A stretch of 64,000 nt of DNA from Rhodamnia argentea (GCF_020921035.1 NC_063152.1:35074494-35138493); one strand, 5' to 3'; shown: positions 22,490 through 35,640, counted from the first letter of the stretch. Numbers and translations are program-made. The notes: generated by a model not told the origin, from the letters alone.

Positions 22490-23495
22490 GCACCTATTTC
22501 TCTGTATTCTCCTCGTGAAATGCGCTTCTCCTTGGGTGTTGTGGATGCTCATCAATGTACGATAACATGAGGCTTGCAACTAGGCCAATGAAAGATGAGC
22601 AACCTATGATATAAAACTGAATTGAAGTACATTTTTCCAACACAACAGATTGCTCAGAGGGGAAAGAACAGATAACGCATTCGAAAGCCTTGTGCAGCAG
22701 GAAGATCTGAAACTGCTGTTAATGAGAAAGGCTCAAAATACTTATATTCATCGCCACATTGATATACAGATTAAAACCCTGGCACAAATTCTTGTGCTTG
22801 TTTGTCGCATATCAGTGTCAAAACACAATCTCACTAATGGAGGATACATCGGAAGTAATAGCGTTCTAACACCAGCCTAAACTGAATATTTTCCACTGCT
22901 TTCCTTCCATCATCCCCATATGTATTTAGTTGGTAAACAATCCTCCCAGTATTTTGACAATTGAGGCTGTAAACGAGCAACCCTGTGTCAGTCTCCTTGC
23001 AACAGATGCCTGTCAATGACTTCATCTTGCTATATCATACCATTAATTGATCATCTGCTGTGTACCCCAGGAAGTTGAATTCTCGGAGTTAACCGGATAG
23101 GAGGAATGGCCGAAGCTCATGGCACATCATTGACAGGCATAGGTTGCCTTAGTCATACTGCAATGCAATTTCCAACTCCTCTTCACATTACACCCGGCGT
23201 TATGCAGGAAGAACAGTATCTGCTTCCCTGATTAGGGTCATGTATCTGGGCATGCAAAGCCCTCCAAACTACTTGGAAGTTAGCCAAGTCTCAAGTTTTT
23301 TTAACATCCTTCCCTCAACACTGGCTCATCTGAGGATTATAACCTCGGTTTCGGACATCCGAAGGAGACGGTGCTGTAAAGGCACTGCTTCACCCAAGTG
23401 GCGTCAAAGGTCTCTATGGGCCTCAGACTCCTTGTCCTAGAACATAGACAGAGGACAGGCACCAATTCTGCAATATCCTGAGGCAAACCCACCCA
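22490..23495. other. Region after NLR1, no gene recognised
   Basis: Only short ORFs without recognisable motifs. The sequence leads directly into segment copy B. Confidence 0.4.
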
Positions 23496-25519
23496 CCGAC
23501 CTGTGTGTTGCTGCACAAGAAAGACAAAAAGATATGCACATCAGATGTGAGGACCACAATACAATAAGACAATGAAATTGGGTGAATTTCATTTTGGCAA
23601 TTATAATACAGCAAAATCTAATTTTATTGTAAATTAAGATGGTTTGAATAGAGCCACGCAATAGCAGGAGACGATAAGATGGACGGTTTGACAAACTATG
23701 CAAGAGCCAAACGAAGCTTCTATGGGTCGTGCTTGATAACATGTATAACTACTACCATATAAAGAATTGTGGTGTTGCCCGAACAATTTTTTATTTTAGG
23801 CTGACGTGCACTAGTGCCTCTTCAAAGAGTCATTTTCATTTTATATTTCGTTTGTCCTACAGTGAAACTATATTCTCATATAGTTACATATATGTCATGA
23901 TTATTAATTTTGTAAAAGTTACTGTTTGCCTCTCTACGGAGTTGGCACATCCCTTAACAAAAAAACTGAAATATTAGTTTGGGACAAATTTATCAGAAGA
24001 ACCAGTTTGTAGTTTTCCGTGGTAAAAAAATCAGTCTAGGGAAATTTGTCACAGGTGTACCGGCTTGGGTTTTTTGTTGTATTAGCCCAAGAATAAAAGG
24101 TTTTTAAAGATTATTGGTATGGAAATATAAAGAACGAAAAGTAAAAATGAAATTTATTTATTGCTTTTTCTCTGAGTAAAACATATACATAATATATGTG
24201 CGCACGCACGCGTATGTATATAACATAGCAGATCATTATACAACTTATACTAGGGTAGATGAAAAATCCTGAGATCAATCCGTTCTCTGATTGGATTAAG
24301 CCCATGAGAGAACACTAAAGCATGGCTATATAAAGTGAGTGGCAATATAGTTATAGTAATTTATTCTTACAATCAAATTCATCAACAGATTACTTAACTA
24401 GGGAACTTCTACAGAAAATGTATCGGAATCGTAGGCATACATTCCAAAAGGAAAATTATCCAAAAATTCTTAAGTCTATTGTATGATGGTCAACTCAATT
24501 CTAAATTTTCTAATTTTGTCAATTAAGTATTAAATATTTTGACGATTTGTCAATATAGTCTTTCTGACCAATTTTAGCAAAAATCACCAATATGGACGTC
24601 GGTCATCCTACAAGACACAATCCCCATATCGGTGATTTCCGATCAAAATTAATCGGAACAACTATATTGACAAAATTGAAACATTCGGGACTGAATTAGC
24701 TGTCTTACAATAGTTTTAGGAATTTTCGAACAATTATCCCCTTTCCAAAGGCGACTAAGAATTGATTTAGAAGAATTTATGCGCGTCCGAGTCGGAGTTA
24801 GAATATCGTACTTGATGTGAAAATACTCATAGAAACTTGAGGAATAGAATTCATGCGGATTGAGAGAACACGTTGGGGAGCTAAGCCTATAGAATGCTTG
24901 GATATGAACCGTTCTTTATTTGAATATGCAATCCAGAGCATTGACCCAATTAATCTTTTAGGCATAACAAGACAATATTGTTTTATAGAGTAGTGTTTGA
25001 AGCTGATTCCTTTTCAATCTTGCATAATCTTATAGAACCATCAGAGGTTGGCTTCTCAAAACTTCAAATCAGGAAAGTCATTTTCAATTTTATGGAAAAA
25101 TGGGAAGAAAGCCCATCAATAACTAGGATGCTCATAGAGCCATCTAAACATTTTAATGCACAAGTTCAGGGCCACAATTGCATATTAAAGAAGACCTTAC
25201 CAATTACCATTCAAAAGAGAGCTCGGCGCCTTTTTGGGTCAAAAGCTTTGATCTTGTGACTTTTGTTGCTTTCGAATCATCTAATTTACTTATAATTGTA
25301 TCCGATTAGATGCTATTGGTACTTGGAAAAATTCAGAACACAAATTGAGGGTTACAAATGTAAAGATTTTGATCATGTGAATGCATCTGAGAAACTTTTT
25401 TGCTTTCAAAACAGTGAACATAAACATTCGTGGTTGTCCAGCCTACTCAATTTGGAACTAATGAAACCAGCAGAAGTCAGAAATCACATAGGGAATTTGT
25501 TACATTTTCAAATCTATGC
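23496..25519. repeat. Duplicated segment, copy B (uninterrupted)
   Basis: The most complete copy of the segment that follows each NLR. It matches copy A across both insertions and copy C in its first 1.4 kb. Two stretches are open here and in A: 24978-25259 (KLQIRKVIFNFMEKWEE..., about 90 codons) and 25296-25652 (about 118 codons, ending in a proline run and LNDALKFRIKEANIE). They could be decayed exons of a non-NLR gene. I cannot assign a family, and upstream parts contain stops. It gives the empty sites for the solo LTR and the LINE of copy A. Confidence 0.8.
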
Positions 25520-25713
25520 CGATTTCATTGGAACTACAAAGCTTCTTGCTCTACCACCTCCACCTCCACCTCCTCAGACAGTCTACTTAAATGATGCTCT
25601 CAAATTCAGAATTAAAGAAGCAAATATTGAGAGATCTCCGGCGCGTTTGTAATCGTGTTTTATATACTTTACGAATAAATTATGATCTAATGGAGAAAGA
25701 TCAGGATGGTTTT

Positions 25714-25726
25714 TGGTATCAGAGCC
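25714..25726 (+). other. tRNA-iMet primer-binding-like site
   Basis: TGGTATCAGAGCC is a perfect match to the plant initiator-Met primer-binding site, just after copy B. No LTR or coding region could be paired with it, so it may be a relic or chance. Confidence 0.35.
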
Positions 25727-27611
25727 GTGTTAGATTATATCCATAGCGGACCAATTTTTTAGTAATTATTGTGAATAGATGTTTTATTTGATCAAAATTG
25801 GGAAGTCACTAAAGATTAAAGATAATCGACTTTGAGTGACGGGCACGTCCCGAGCAACCTTGCAACTAGGAGGAAACTACCTTGCATTTGGCTCTTGGAA
25901 TGGTCAAGCCTTGAGACAGACTTTTCCACTTCTTGGAATCTTCGAAGAATCCACCCTTTCAAAATCTCGCAGGGGTGGAGCGTCCTTTGCCTTTTCGTCA
26001 CAGGCATGTCCACCAAATGTTTGATAAAATGCCAAGTAGGAGACAAAATTAAAAGCGGGTACAAGACGGAAGACATGTTCAATACAGGCAAAGGTATGAG
26101 TGACTCAGAGCATGCGCCTTGGAATTGTTTTCTTGTTTCGGGTGTGGTGCGTTCAATCAGTAGATTGGTGCTGGTAAAAAAGTAGCTTTTCCGTCCTCAT
26201 GGGATCCAAATCAGCTCCACCTAAGAGACCGTGACGCATTCGTGAATACTCCAATGTTTCTTGAAGATTTATTGTTGTGACCCTGTTTTTAAAGTTTCAT
26301 GTCGCTGGTGATTGACGATGCAGTGCGACAATTTGCTTATATTTTAGTAGCTCGGTGGTCATTAATGTCTTTTTCCAATTTTTGATATGTTGTTGTCCCA
26401 CTCAGACTTGGTCGAGTTCTGTCGACTGTACAAGGGCAAGAGCTTTCTTGGAGACCAAGACCCAAGTATTTACTAGGAAGTTTCCTCTTATTAGCTTATT
26501 CAATGACGATCCAATCTCATAAAGCACTGAAAAATTAAATAGAGAAACTATTGAATTTCAAGTATGCGACCTCGATTATTTATTCATGACCATTCTAGAC
26601 GAATTTCACCCCAATTTCCCATCAAGAAACAGATTGTTGAACCTTTCGATAATGTCATCTAGTAAAGACGTTTGATTTCCTGTCAATGAACCAAAATATG
26701 TAATCAGTTCTTGTAATTTCCAGCAAAATGCTAATGACAAGTTGAAACTGTTGAATGGAAGAAACTGTGCAGAGATTTGTAATGTAATAGTTGTATCCCG
26801 AATCGTGGAGGCATATGGTGGTTGAGGAACTAGCTCGCTGCCGAGATGGGACGCATTTGTGGAGATGGGGTAACTTGTACAAGCTTGGAGGTTGTTCAGT
26901 TCAGAGAATGTGCTGATCGGGGTGTCCTCCAGGTTCAGGGGGAGGATTATTTAGCTTGAGGTCCTGACAAGGTGATTGTTGTGACTATTCACCATCAATT
27001 TTTAACATATGACCTGATCTTAAATTGTTTCAGCGGCTCAAACCTAACCTCATGCCAAACTCATGTGTAGAAATGCAAGCTTGAGAAAGCCTACACTGCA
27101 TCAGTATGCCGACCTGAAACAGCGATAACTTCCAAAATAGATTCAACAAAGTTAACTAGAAAATTTTATTACAAGCTCAAAAGCTATCCAATTTACTCTT
27201 CATTCATGGAAATGCTTAAATGATATACTCCAGTAACATTGGTATGACATTTTCTTCAAGACTTGCAGTGGGCTGCCTAGTCGGTGATTTTCTGGTTAGA
27301 ACCAGGTCAATTGTTTCCAAAACCAAAAAAATGGGAGTGCAAACCAAGTTATCTGATAAAGTGCTGTTACTTCATTAGAAAGATTGAAACATTAATAAAT
27401 TCTCACATTAAGAGGTATTTCAACAAAAAAAACAAACAAATTAAATAGCCCATGGTAAGAATAAATAACAATTGCAGTGATTCAGAGAAGTACTAAATAA
27501 CATAATTTGCTCAAGACCACTTCCAAATTGGACTCCTCAACTTTTGGAACCGCTATGTAAAGATACCAGCGGAGTTATAATCCTCAACTTCTGCACACGC
27601 ACAATTAGAGC
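25727..27611. other. Upstream region of NLR2, no gene recognised
   Basis: 25950-26100 matches 35475-35640 downstream of copy C (GTCCACCAA...TTTGATAAAATGCCAAG), and 26110-26230 matches the NLR1 upstream region. Overlapping ORFs at 25816-26185 are on both strands and unrecognised. No clear TATA box is seen before NLR2; CTATGTAAAG near 27553 is a weak candidate. Confidence 0.4.
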
Positions 27612-30473
27612 ATGGCAGAAGCTGCCGTAAACTTCTTTATTGACAAGCTCACAAATTCTCTGGAGAATGAAGTGCAACTCTTCAGAGGTGCTGAGGAAGA
27701 AGTTATCGCAGTGAGAGGACAGTTTGAATGCGTAAGGGCATGCCTGAGGGTTGCAGATTCCCTGGAAGAGAGCGATGAGGAAGTCAAAGTATGGGTAAAG
27801 CAGCTAAGAGAGATTGCGTATGACGCTGAAGATGCTCTCGACAAGTTCAAACTTCTCTCGGCACATGATCATGGGGTTGGTTTTTCTGGTCTTCTCTGTA
27901 AGATATCTTGCTGTGTAAAGAACATGAAAGCTCGACATCGAACCATTTTAGAGATACAGAACATCAACTCCAGAATCAAAAGCGTATGTGATGGACACCA
28001 GAGGCTACGCTACAAGTTTAGTAAAGCTAAACACGGCTCAGGCTCCAATTACTCTGACAACATGTGGCATGAACACCGAGGTAATGCCTTTTTTCTAGAC
28101 AAAACTGAGCTTGTGGGCATTGAAGAGCCGAAGAAGCAGCTGGTTGGGTGGTTGGTTGAGGGCGCTTCTAGGCGGCAAGTTATCTCAGTCGTTGGGATGG
28201 GAGGATTGGGCAAAACCACGCTGGTAAATCAAGTTTATGAAGATCCAGAGGTGAAGAAACATTTCACGATATGTACTAGGATCACTGTCTCTGGCTCTCC
28301 CAATATAGGAGAGCTCCTCCACGACATGCTTCGGCAAATTATGAGAGTGATCAGAAAACCGATTCCTTCTGGTGCGCACACCACGAATGTCCACTGGCTC
28401 AAGATGATAATCAAGGACTTGCTACAGAAAATGAGGTATCTGGTTGTTCTAGATGACACATGGAGGATAGATGAATGGGATGCTATCAAACACGCACTTC
28501 CTAATAACGCTTTGGGCAGCCGAATAATCATCACTACCAGGAATGGTGATCTAGCATACACCTCCTGCCGAGAATTCAAGGGGAAGGTCTACAAGATGGA
28601 GCCTCTGCCACTAGAACAGTCATGGAAGCTTTTCTGCACGAAGACATTTCAGGGGAATTCTTGCCCTTCCCATCTAGAGGAGCCCTGTGAGTTCATTTTA
28701 AGAAAGTGTGGAGGACTGCCGCTTGCTATAGTGGCTATCAGTGGTGTTTTGGCTACAAAAGACAAGCACAGAATAGATGAATGGGAATTGGTTTGTCGCA
28801 GTCTTCGTAGTGAGATTGACTGCAACGACAAACTCAAAAACTTGAAGAGAGTTCTTTCGCTTAGCTTTAATGATCTGCCATACTACTTGAAAGCCTGCTT
28901 CTTGCACTTATGTTTATTTCCTGAGGATCACGCCATCAAGCGTAAGAGACTGATCCGGTTATGGGTTGCAGAAGGATTTGTTGAAAAGAAAGAAGGAAAG
29001 ACTCTTGAAGAAGTTGCTAAGGACTACCTCGTGGAGCTTTTGAACAGAAGCCTGATAGAGGTGGCTGCTAAACGAAGTGATGGAAGGGTCAAGACTTGCC
29101 GCATCCATGATTTTCTGCGGGACATTATCACTTCAAGGTCAACCAATCAGGGCTTCGCAGAAATAGCCAAAGAAGATAATCATGAATGGCCAGACAAAGT
29201 CCGTCGCCTGTCAATACAGAACACCCTGAAAAATCTGCCACGGAACTGGTCCTTATCTCAACTTCGCTCTTTATATATGTTTGGGGTAGAGAAATCATTA
29301 ATGAATTCTGTTTTAGCTAGTGATATGGAATTGCTCAAGGTTTTGGATATGCAAACGGCTCCTTTAACAAGGTTCCCTGCTCAAGTTGCTGATTGGTGTC
29401 ATCTGAAATATCTAAGTTTTAGGTTCACTAAGGTGAGTACAATTCCAAGTTCTGTTGGGAAGCTTCAAAACTTAGAGACTCTAGACCTTAAACACACAAA
29501 TGTCACCGAATTGCCTGTTGAGATCTTGAAACTCCAGCGGCTTCGTCATCTCCTCGTTTATCGCTACAAGAACGTGTCCTATTCATCCTTCAAATTCGGC
29601 TTTAAGGCCCTCAGGGGAATAGGGGCTTTGCAATCGCTTCAAAAGCTCTGTTATTTAGAGGCAGATGACGAGAGTAGCAGCAGTGTGGTAAGAGAGCTTG
29701 GAATGTTGACACAACTGGATAGGTTGGCCATTCTGAAATTAAGAAAAGAAGATGGAAGGGATTTGTGCTCGTCAATCTCCAAACTAACCCGGCTTCAAGC
29801 AATATCTGTGGCTTCTGTTGATGATGATGAGGTTATTGATCTGCAACACCTCTCTAGTCCACCTCCATTCCTTCAGAGAATCTACTTGAGAGGACGCTTA
29901 GGGGCTTTACCACACTGGCTACAGTCTCTCAGTAGCCTGATGAAATTGCAACTCAGGTTCAGTCGCCTTAAGGAGGACCCTCTCGTGTCTCTCCAAAATC
30001 TCCCCAATCTTGTGCATCTCGAGTTGCAACAGGTTTACGAAGGAAGCTCGTTGTGCTTTAAAGCAAAAACGTTTAAGAAGCTAAGGACTCTAGGTCTTGA
30101 TCAGTTCGACGAACTCACATGCGTAGAAGTGGAGAAGGGAGCAATGCCTTTTCTTGAGAAGCTTATCATTCAGCGTTGCAAGTTACTAAAGAAGCTTCCA
30201 TCAGGTATTGAACACCTGACAAGGCTGAAAGTGATGGAGATTTTCGATATGCCAGATGACCTCATCAAGAAGCTTGTGCAAGGTGGACAAGATGATGAAG
30301 GTGGACAAGATGATGACTATCAGAAAGTTGCGCATATTCCAGAAATATATTATGGCTACTGGAGAGATGAGGGTTGGGACGTCCAGTTAATCGAGAGATC
30401 AGTGCAGAGAGATGGTGCCACCACCCAAGGCACAACCATGAGGAGCAATGAGTTCCAACCATGTTGGAAGTGA
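27612..30473 (+). CDS. CC-NB-LRR disease resistance protein, RPM1-like (NLR2)
   Basis: A single-exon receptor of 953 residues, closely similar to NLR1 along its whole length. The coiled-coil domain starts MAEAAVNFFIDKL and has DAEDALDKF in the EDVID position. NB-ARC has the P-loop GMGGLGKTT (195-203), kinase-2 LVVLDDTW (277-284), GSRIIITTRN, GLPLAIV (about 366), LKACFLHLCLFPED and IHD (498-500). Leucine-rich repeats follow to about residue 895, then HIPEIYYGYWRDEGWDVQ. A 21-bp duplication near the C terminus (30283-30315) repeats GGQDDE/GGQDDD. All core motifs are intact. It follows NLR1 by 5.3 kb in the same orientation, as a tandem duplicate. The target is unknown. Confidence 0.94.
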   Translation: MAEAAVNFFIDKLTNSLENEVQLFRGAEEEVIAVRGQFECVRACLRVADSLEESDEEVKVWVKQLREIAYDAEDALDKFKLLSAHDHGVGFSGLLCKISCCVKNMKARHRTILEIQNINSRIKSVCDGHQRLRYKFSKAKHGSGSNYSDNMWHEHRGNAFFLDKTELVGIEEPKKQLVGWLVEGASRRQVISVVGMGGLGKTTLVNQVYEDPEVKKHFTICTRITVSGSPNIGELLHDMLRQIMRVIRKPIPSGAHTTNVHWLKMIIKDLLQKMRYLVVLDDTWRIDEWDAIKHALPNNALGSRIIITTRNGDLAYTSCREFKGKVYKMEPLPLEQSWKLFCTKTFQGNSCPSHLEEPCEFILRKCGGLPLAIVAISGVLATKDKHRIDEWELVCRSLRSEIDCNDKLKNLKRVLSLSFNDLPYYLKACFLHLCLFPEDHAIKRKRLIRLWVAEGFVEKKEGKTLEEVAKDYLVELLNRSLIEVAAKRSDGRVKTCRIHDFLRDIITSRSTNQGFAEIAKEDNHEWPDKVRRLSIQNTLKNLPRNWSLSQLRSLYMFGVEKSLMNSVLASDMELLKVLDMQTAPLTRFPAQVADWCHLKYLSFRFTKVSTIPSSVGKLQNLETLDLKHTNVTELPVEILKLQRLRHLLVYRYKNVSYSSFKFGFKALRGIGALQSLQKLCYLEADDESSSSVVRELGMLTQLDRLAILKLRKEDGRDLCSSISKLTRLQAISVASVDDDEVIDLQHLSSPPPFLQRIYLRGRLGALPHWLQSLSSLMKLQLRFSRLKEDPLVSLQNLPNLVHLELQQVYEGSSLCFKAKTFKKLRTLGLDQFDELTCVEVEKGAMPFLEKLIIQRCKLLKKLPSGIEHLTRLKVMEIFDMPDDLIKKLVQGGQDDEGGQDDDYQKVAHIPEIYYGYWRDEGWDVQLIERSVQRDGATTQGTTMRSNEFQPCWK

Positions 30474-30666
30474 ATGTACTACATAAGCGAATAAAGGCGA
30501 GTCTGCCAAATGTTTGTGAAGTGTTGTAAGGTAGCTGTGACTGCAAGTCTGTCTGCAAATGATATTCAGGACCTGTCAAAAATATGTTTGCTGTGTTTGG
30601 AGTTAGCTGTTTGGTGATGTTAATTAAGGGAGTTAGGGTCGTGGTTGTGTTTCTCGATGTTCTATA

Positions 30667-30709
30667 AATAAAGCTCGTATGTAATGTTTTAGTAAAGCCA
30701 TTGAATAAA
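30667..30709 (+). terminator. Possible poly(A) signals of NLR2
   Basis: AATAAA occurs at 30667-30672 and 30704-30709, about 200-230 bases past the stop codon. Confidence 0.4.
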
Positions 30710-33278
30710 GATTTAGTCTTTTCTGTGATTGATCTTGCTCTCTTGAACCTAAAACATGTACAGGAGCTAAATACTTCGTTCTCATTTTACGTTGTCCTGT
30801 TTTTTTCATCAGTATCATGAAAATTTCAGCAGAGTAGATCATTTCAATTACAATAAGAGGGATTCAACCCTGTCATGATCTCTTAAGTAAAACATTCAAG
30901 ATTCGATGTGTTATGAGTTCTTATTCAAAAGCATTTTCACTGTCGGAAGATTCAATGCTCGTGCTATTTAATTCCTTACTCCCAGGTTTGAGATGTTTCT
31001 GATGCTAGCCTTCAGCTCTTGTAGCTATGCCTTTGCTGTAGTAGGCAGATGTGATGATCAATGAAGTTTCTAGCAAATGTCCAGTCCCATGTTTTTCTTG
31101 ATTGCATAAAAAAAAAATCAGGCGTTCTTTTATGATAAACCTTGTTAGCTTAATTACCGCCACGTTCCCTGGATAAGTTCATTTGAACTTCAGGGCTGTA
31201 GCTGCCATCATCTGCCTTCTCTTCAAACTAGACAATCCTAGAAAGCAACCTTCGAATTTGACTCTACATTCCATTCTTGTCCATGTAGTGTCTCAATTAA
31301 TGTTGCCACCTGGAAAGTGCCAGGTGTCAAATTATTCTTACTTGAAAGTCAACCCATTCAATGGTCATTTCTACCCCTGAGACACTTGGTAAACATATTT
31401 AATGAGCAAATAGTCGATTTTGGAAGATTGATTATGCATAGGAAGATGTTGAGCAACGGCCCTTCCACTCGGCACCGTTGGATCAATAAGGCCGACTTTC
31501 CTTGCTGCTCACCGGGTGTGTTTTGCAGTCAAGTTCCCTTCTGCCTTTGCGAACAATTAGTGCATTGAAAATTATCATTTTTTTTTTATTTCTTAGCAAA
31601 TGTTTTGTGAGCTTTTTAAACAATATCCTAAACATAAAGGTGTGTATGATAACAGCAAGTGCTGAAAATTGCATCTAAGGCATATACCATAATTCAGTTA
31701 AGTGCTGAAAACTACAACACTTAATGAGATTAAACTTGTTTAACAACTTTAATTAGCCTTGACTTAAAATTCTTAATTAAGTCAAAAGTTCACTTCATAT
31801 GATAAGTAAGGAAGAGGTTACTTTTAATTGATTCAACTTAAAACTGTTGATGACAAGAGAATCTTGCCAAATATTCTAAAACCAGCCGGTAATGATCATT
31901 GTCATATGTTTTATAAGAAAATAGGGATATTCAACCATTGATTTTCAATTGCCATCAAACAAGTTTTTATTGTCATTTGCTAAACTTAGTATTATCTGCA
32001 CTTCACATTCAGTTCTTGAATGACTGTTTTTGACAGCCTTATTTGGCATTGACTTAAAAGATTCAAATAAGCCCAGAATTGACTATATATTTCTTAATTC
32101 ATTCAACAACAAAAATAATTGGTGGCAAGTAGAAGCTAGCCAAATATGTTGTGTAACCTTCCAATAATAAACGTTGTCCATTTTGAGAAGACAAAGCAAG
32201 AAGCAGGGAAGCCTAGTTCATAGTGGAGAAGGCTGGTCGAGAGTGGTACCAAACGAGGAATATATTCGAAATTCACAGCTGGGGTGCTATTTGAAAGAAA
32301 AACAAAATTCGAGGCCCCGACTTGAAATAACCAAAAGCATAGGCTCAAACTGTAATACGAGCAAAGTTTTTTTTCGAGCAAAGTTTTTTTTCGAGCAAAC
32401 TCGTCACCTATAATGTATCACAGCAGATGGAAGTGAGTTTGAAATCTCTAAAGTCTAAAACTAATTAGCCAACAAGATTGACAGGGCCGCTGATGGCTGT
32501 GTCTTAAGCAGACAATTTCAAACTCATGTCCAGACACCATGTTCCCTTACAATCCGTATTGCTATGATTCTATCCAGTATCCACTACATGATTCATGGAG
32601 TGATCACACGAGATTTCCACCTTCTCTGCAGAAACAAAGAAATAACAATCGGCAATCTCCTAATGGCACTAAGTGCCTTATGGATAGGAAGGACCAGGGA
32701 AAATGAAGTTGATTTTGAGAGCTGGTGCTGCTGTGTAGTGATGCCTCCACAGTGATTTACATTGAGGGTTTTAGATCCTATCAAGTAAATCCCTTCATAT
32801 CTTTACCTATAATACAGCTCAATAGAGGAGCTTTTACCGCCTCTCATTATCCAATCGACCCCGCATGACACACTGGGGACAACTACTTAAACTTATCCAG
32901 AAGGATGCCATGAATTTAGTATTATCACCGTATCTGTTGATGCCCATCTATTCAATTGTTTCACAAGCAGATCCCACGAAAAGCTGTAAAAGAAGAGCCC
33001 TTGTCCTATTTTGGACAGCCGGCATCCATGCCAGCAATTTCCGGCCTAATGAATTCAATTGCAAAAAAAAAAAAAGTCAAAAGGTTTAGGATTCAATTCG
33101 CAAAATCAAATGATTTAGGATTGGATTGACAAAACTGCGATAAGCTTAGAACTTTTTGGATAATTTTTCCCTTTTCTTTGGCAGATGTAAAGATCAGGTA
33201 CTTATCTAATGATATACCTAACATCTTGCCAATCTTATTAATGTTGTTACACGTCATTTAATCTATTTAATTGATTTC
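30710..33278. other. Region after NLR2, no gene recognised
   Basis: AT-rich, with only short ORFs. It holds a tandem 18-bp repeat of TTTTTTTTCGAGCAAAG (about 32366-32402) and a block at 32738-32920 that recurs at 35632-36160. A run of 13 A at 33063 could be an old retroposon tail, but no element body is identified. Confidence 0.4.
32738..32920 (+). repeat. Local direct repeat flanking copy C, left
   Basis: Matches 35632-36160, with an extra stretch inside the right copy. Shared blocks are CCTCCACAGTGATT, GAGGAGCTTTTACCGCC and GATGACACACTGG. The two copies bracket segment copy C. Confidence 0.7.
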
Positions 33279-35640
33279 CATAGAGCACGCGATAGCAGGA
33301 GAAGATAAGATGGACGGTTTGATAAACTATGAAGGAGCCGAACGAAGCTTCTATGGGTTCATGCATGACTAGGACCATGTCCAGAATTATGGTGTTGCCC
33401 ATTAAATTTTTTCTTTTAAGTTGACGTGCATTCGTATAGTCATTTTTTAATATTTTGTTGGTCTAGACAGGGGACATTATCATCTAATATAGCGAGATAA
33501 ATTACTACTATTATTCAATATAAATTATTTTAGAAGATCATTATACAACTTAAGTACAAATTTAAAACTTGAGAGATGAATCCATTTTCTTGTTGTTGGA
33601 TTAAAACTATGAGAGAACCCTAAAGCATCACCATATGAGGTGTGTGAAATTCTATGAGACCATAACCAACGGTTTTAAAAGCTTAAGCTATTAGATGAAG
33701 GCGTGATTTAATATTAATTATTCTAATACTCTTCCTCACGCCAAGTCTGGTCTTTTTGAAAAGGTTTGAATTCAGAACCTCCTGCTTTGATACCATGTGA
33801 GATTTTGTGAAACCACAACTAACTATTCTAAAAGCTTAAGTTATTAGAAGAAGACATGGTTTAATATTTAATTACTCGGACAAGGTGAGCGGCAAGGAAG
33901 AAGAATGGAATAGACCCGCCACTTCAATAGAAGTTGATCAGTAATAGAACTCAACAATTATAGTAATATGTTCCTATACTCATTGGGTCAACAACTTTTT
34001 CAATTTTGATGACTTAGTCCATTGTAGTCCTCTCGGGCAAAATATAAACATCGTTAACATAGAGTTCTGGTCATCGCCGATCATCCTATGTCGCACACCT
34101 TCCCGTTAGCGACTTCAAGTAAAAATTAGCCGAATAAACTAAATTGAAATTCCATGCAGAAGTTTTAGACTAAATTGACAAAATTGAAAAGTTTGAAACT
34201 AAATTAGCATCCATACATTAAATTTAGGATTGATCATACAATTTCATCAATATTTGCTAGTGGGCAAGCAATTTTATCGACATTCGATTTTGACACGGTA
34301 TATATCAAAGGAGAATCAAATTCATTACCAGATTTCTTAACCACACAATTGTCACAGGGAGAATATGTATTAGGATAATAGAACTACTCTCCCAAGGAGA
34401 CCAAAATTGATTTTGGTGAATCCTCACAATCGAGATTTGTCATTGGAAGCTAGAGTTGAAATGCATCTGAGTCTGAGTCTGAGTCAAGACAACCCTCAAT
34501 GAAAATTACTCTTTAAAAATTTATGTATAGTGTCGAAGTGGATTGAGATAGCATGTACAAAATTTATGTTTTGAACCTTTCTTTCTTTGAATCGAGTGAA
34601 AAAGAGAAGGCATGACCTAGAATTCTCAAATATCATATTACTCTAGAAGACTTTCCAGCTAGGGTTATCTATATCCAAAAAGATAGTCCCTCTTTATTCC
34701 TAGAAAATGTTGTAATAGCTGTTAAGTGTGTGTCTTCTTCTAATAATCCTGCGATCCATAATGTAATGATATGGCCGGACGAGAACATGGAGTGACCGAT
34801 GAGGCGAGAGGATCCAGATAAAAAGCGGCTCCTGACAGGATCTAGGATGACAAAGGGGTAAGGAATGAAATAAATTGCACAACAAGCACGAAAGAGATTA
34901 TATATTTCGAATCGGAATTAACTCATAAGAGACTTTAATATTAAGCATGTTGAGATTAGATTGTTACTAGGATAGGCGGCATCTTGCATAGTTGACACAT
35001 CTTGGGTGGCTTCAGCACCAGATTAGATTATTCTCATAAAAGATGAAGCGTTTAAAAATTCCATGAATGAATCTTTGTTTTAACGAGAATTGGGAAGTCC
35101 TACGAATCAATAGGAAAATGCTCCTTAATGGCTCAATTGAAAAGAATGAAGAATGTAGTTAAGACGGGTTGAAAACTTTAGGGAAGTTCTGTTCAAGAGA
35201 ACGTAGTTTAGGATTTTTCATGGGTTTTGTCTGAAAGTGATTACGCACGTAGCTTGAAAACAATTTAATTTCTGCTTTGAGTAATGTCTGTCCCAGGCAG
35301 CCATGGAAGGAGTAGGAAATTAGCTTGAATTTGTTGATTATGATCATCCAATTTCCTCGGTGCTTGCAATGGTCAAGAGTCTAGACGTTGACATCACCCA
35401 TCAAGCTAATTTTCAAAGATCGCCGAGAATCTATTCGAATAGAGACGGACTTTTTCACTTCTTAATGTCTTGGAAGATTTCACCGTTTGAAATTCTCGCA
35501 GGGGTTTGAACGAGGAGTGTTCCTGCATTTCCTCACACGTATGTCCACCAAGCGTTTGATAAAATGCCAAGCAGGAGACAAAAAAGATGACACAAAATAG
35601 AAGACACTGCAAATACACGCAAAGGTATGAGTGCCTCCAC
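33279..35640. repeat. Duplicated segment, copy C (diverged)
   Basis: Matches copy B at both ends: 33283-33470 to about 23645-23870 (GATGGACGGTTTGATAAACT and the following 100 bases), 34440-34600 to the ATGCGCGTCCGAG / CGGATTGAGA region, and 35475-35640 to 25950-26100. The middle is diverged and the open stretches are gone. It sits downstream of NLR2 as B does for NLR1, so the segment was part of the duplicated unit. Confidence 0.65.

Noticed and set aside
25714..25726. A full LTR retrotransposon beginning near 25.7 kb on the plus strand
   Set aside because: A perfect primer-binding-like site exists, but no LTR start, second LTR or coding region could be paired with it.
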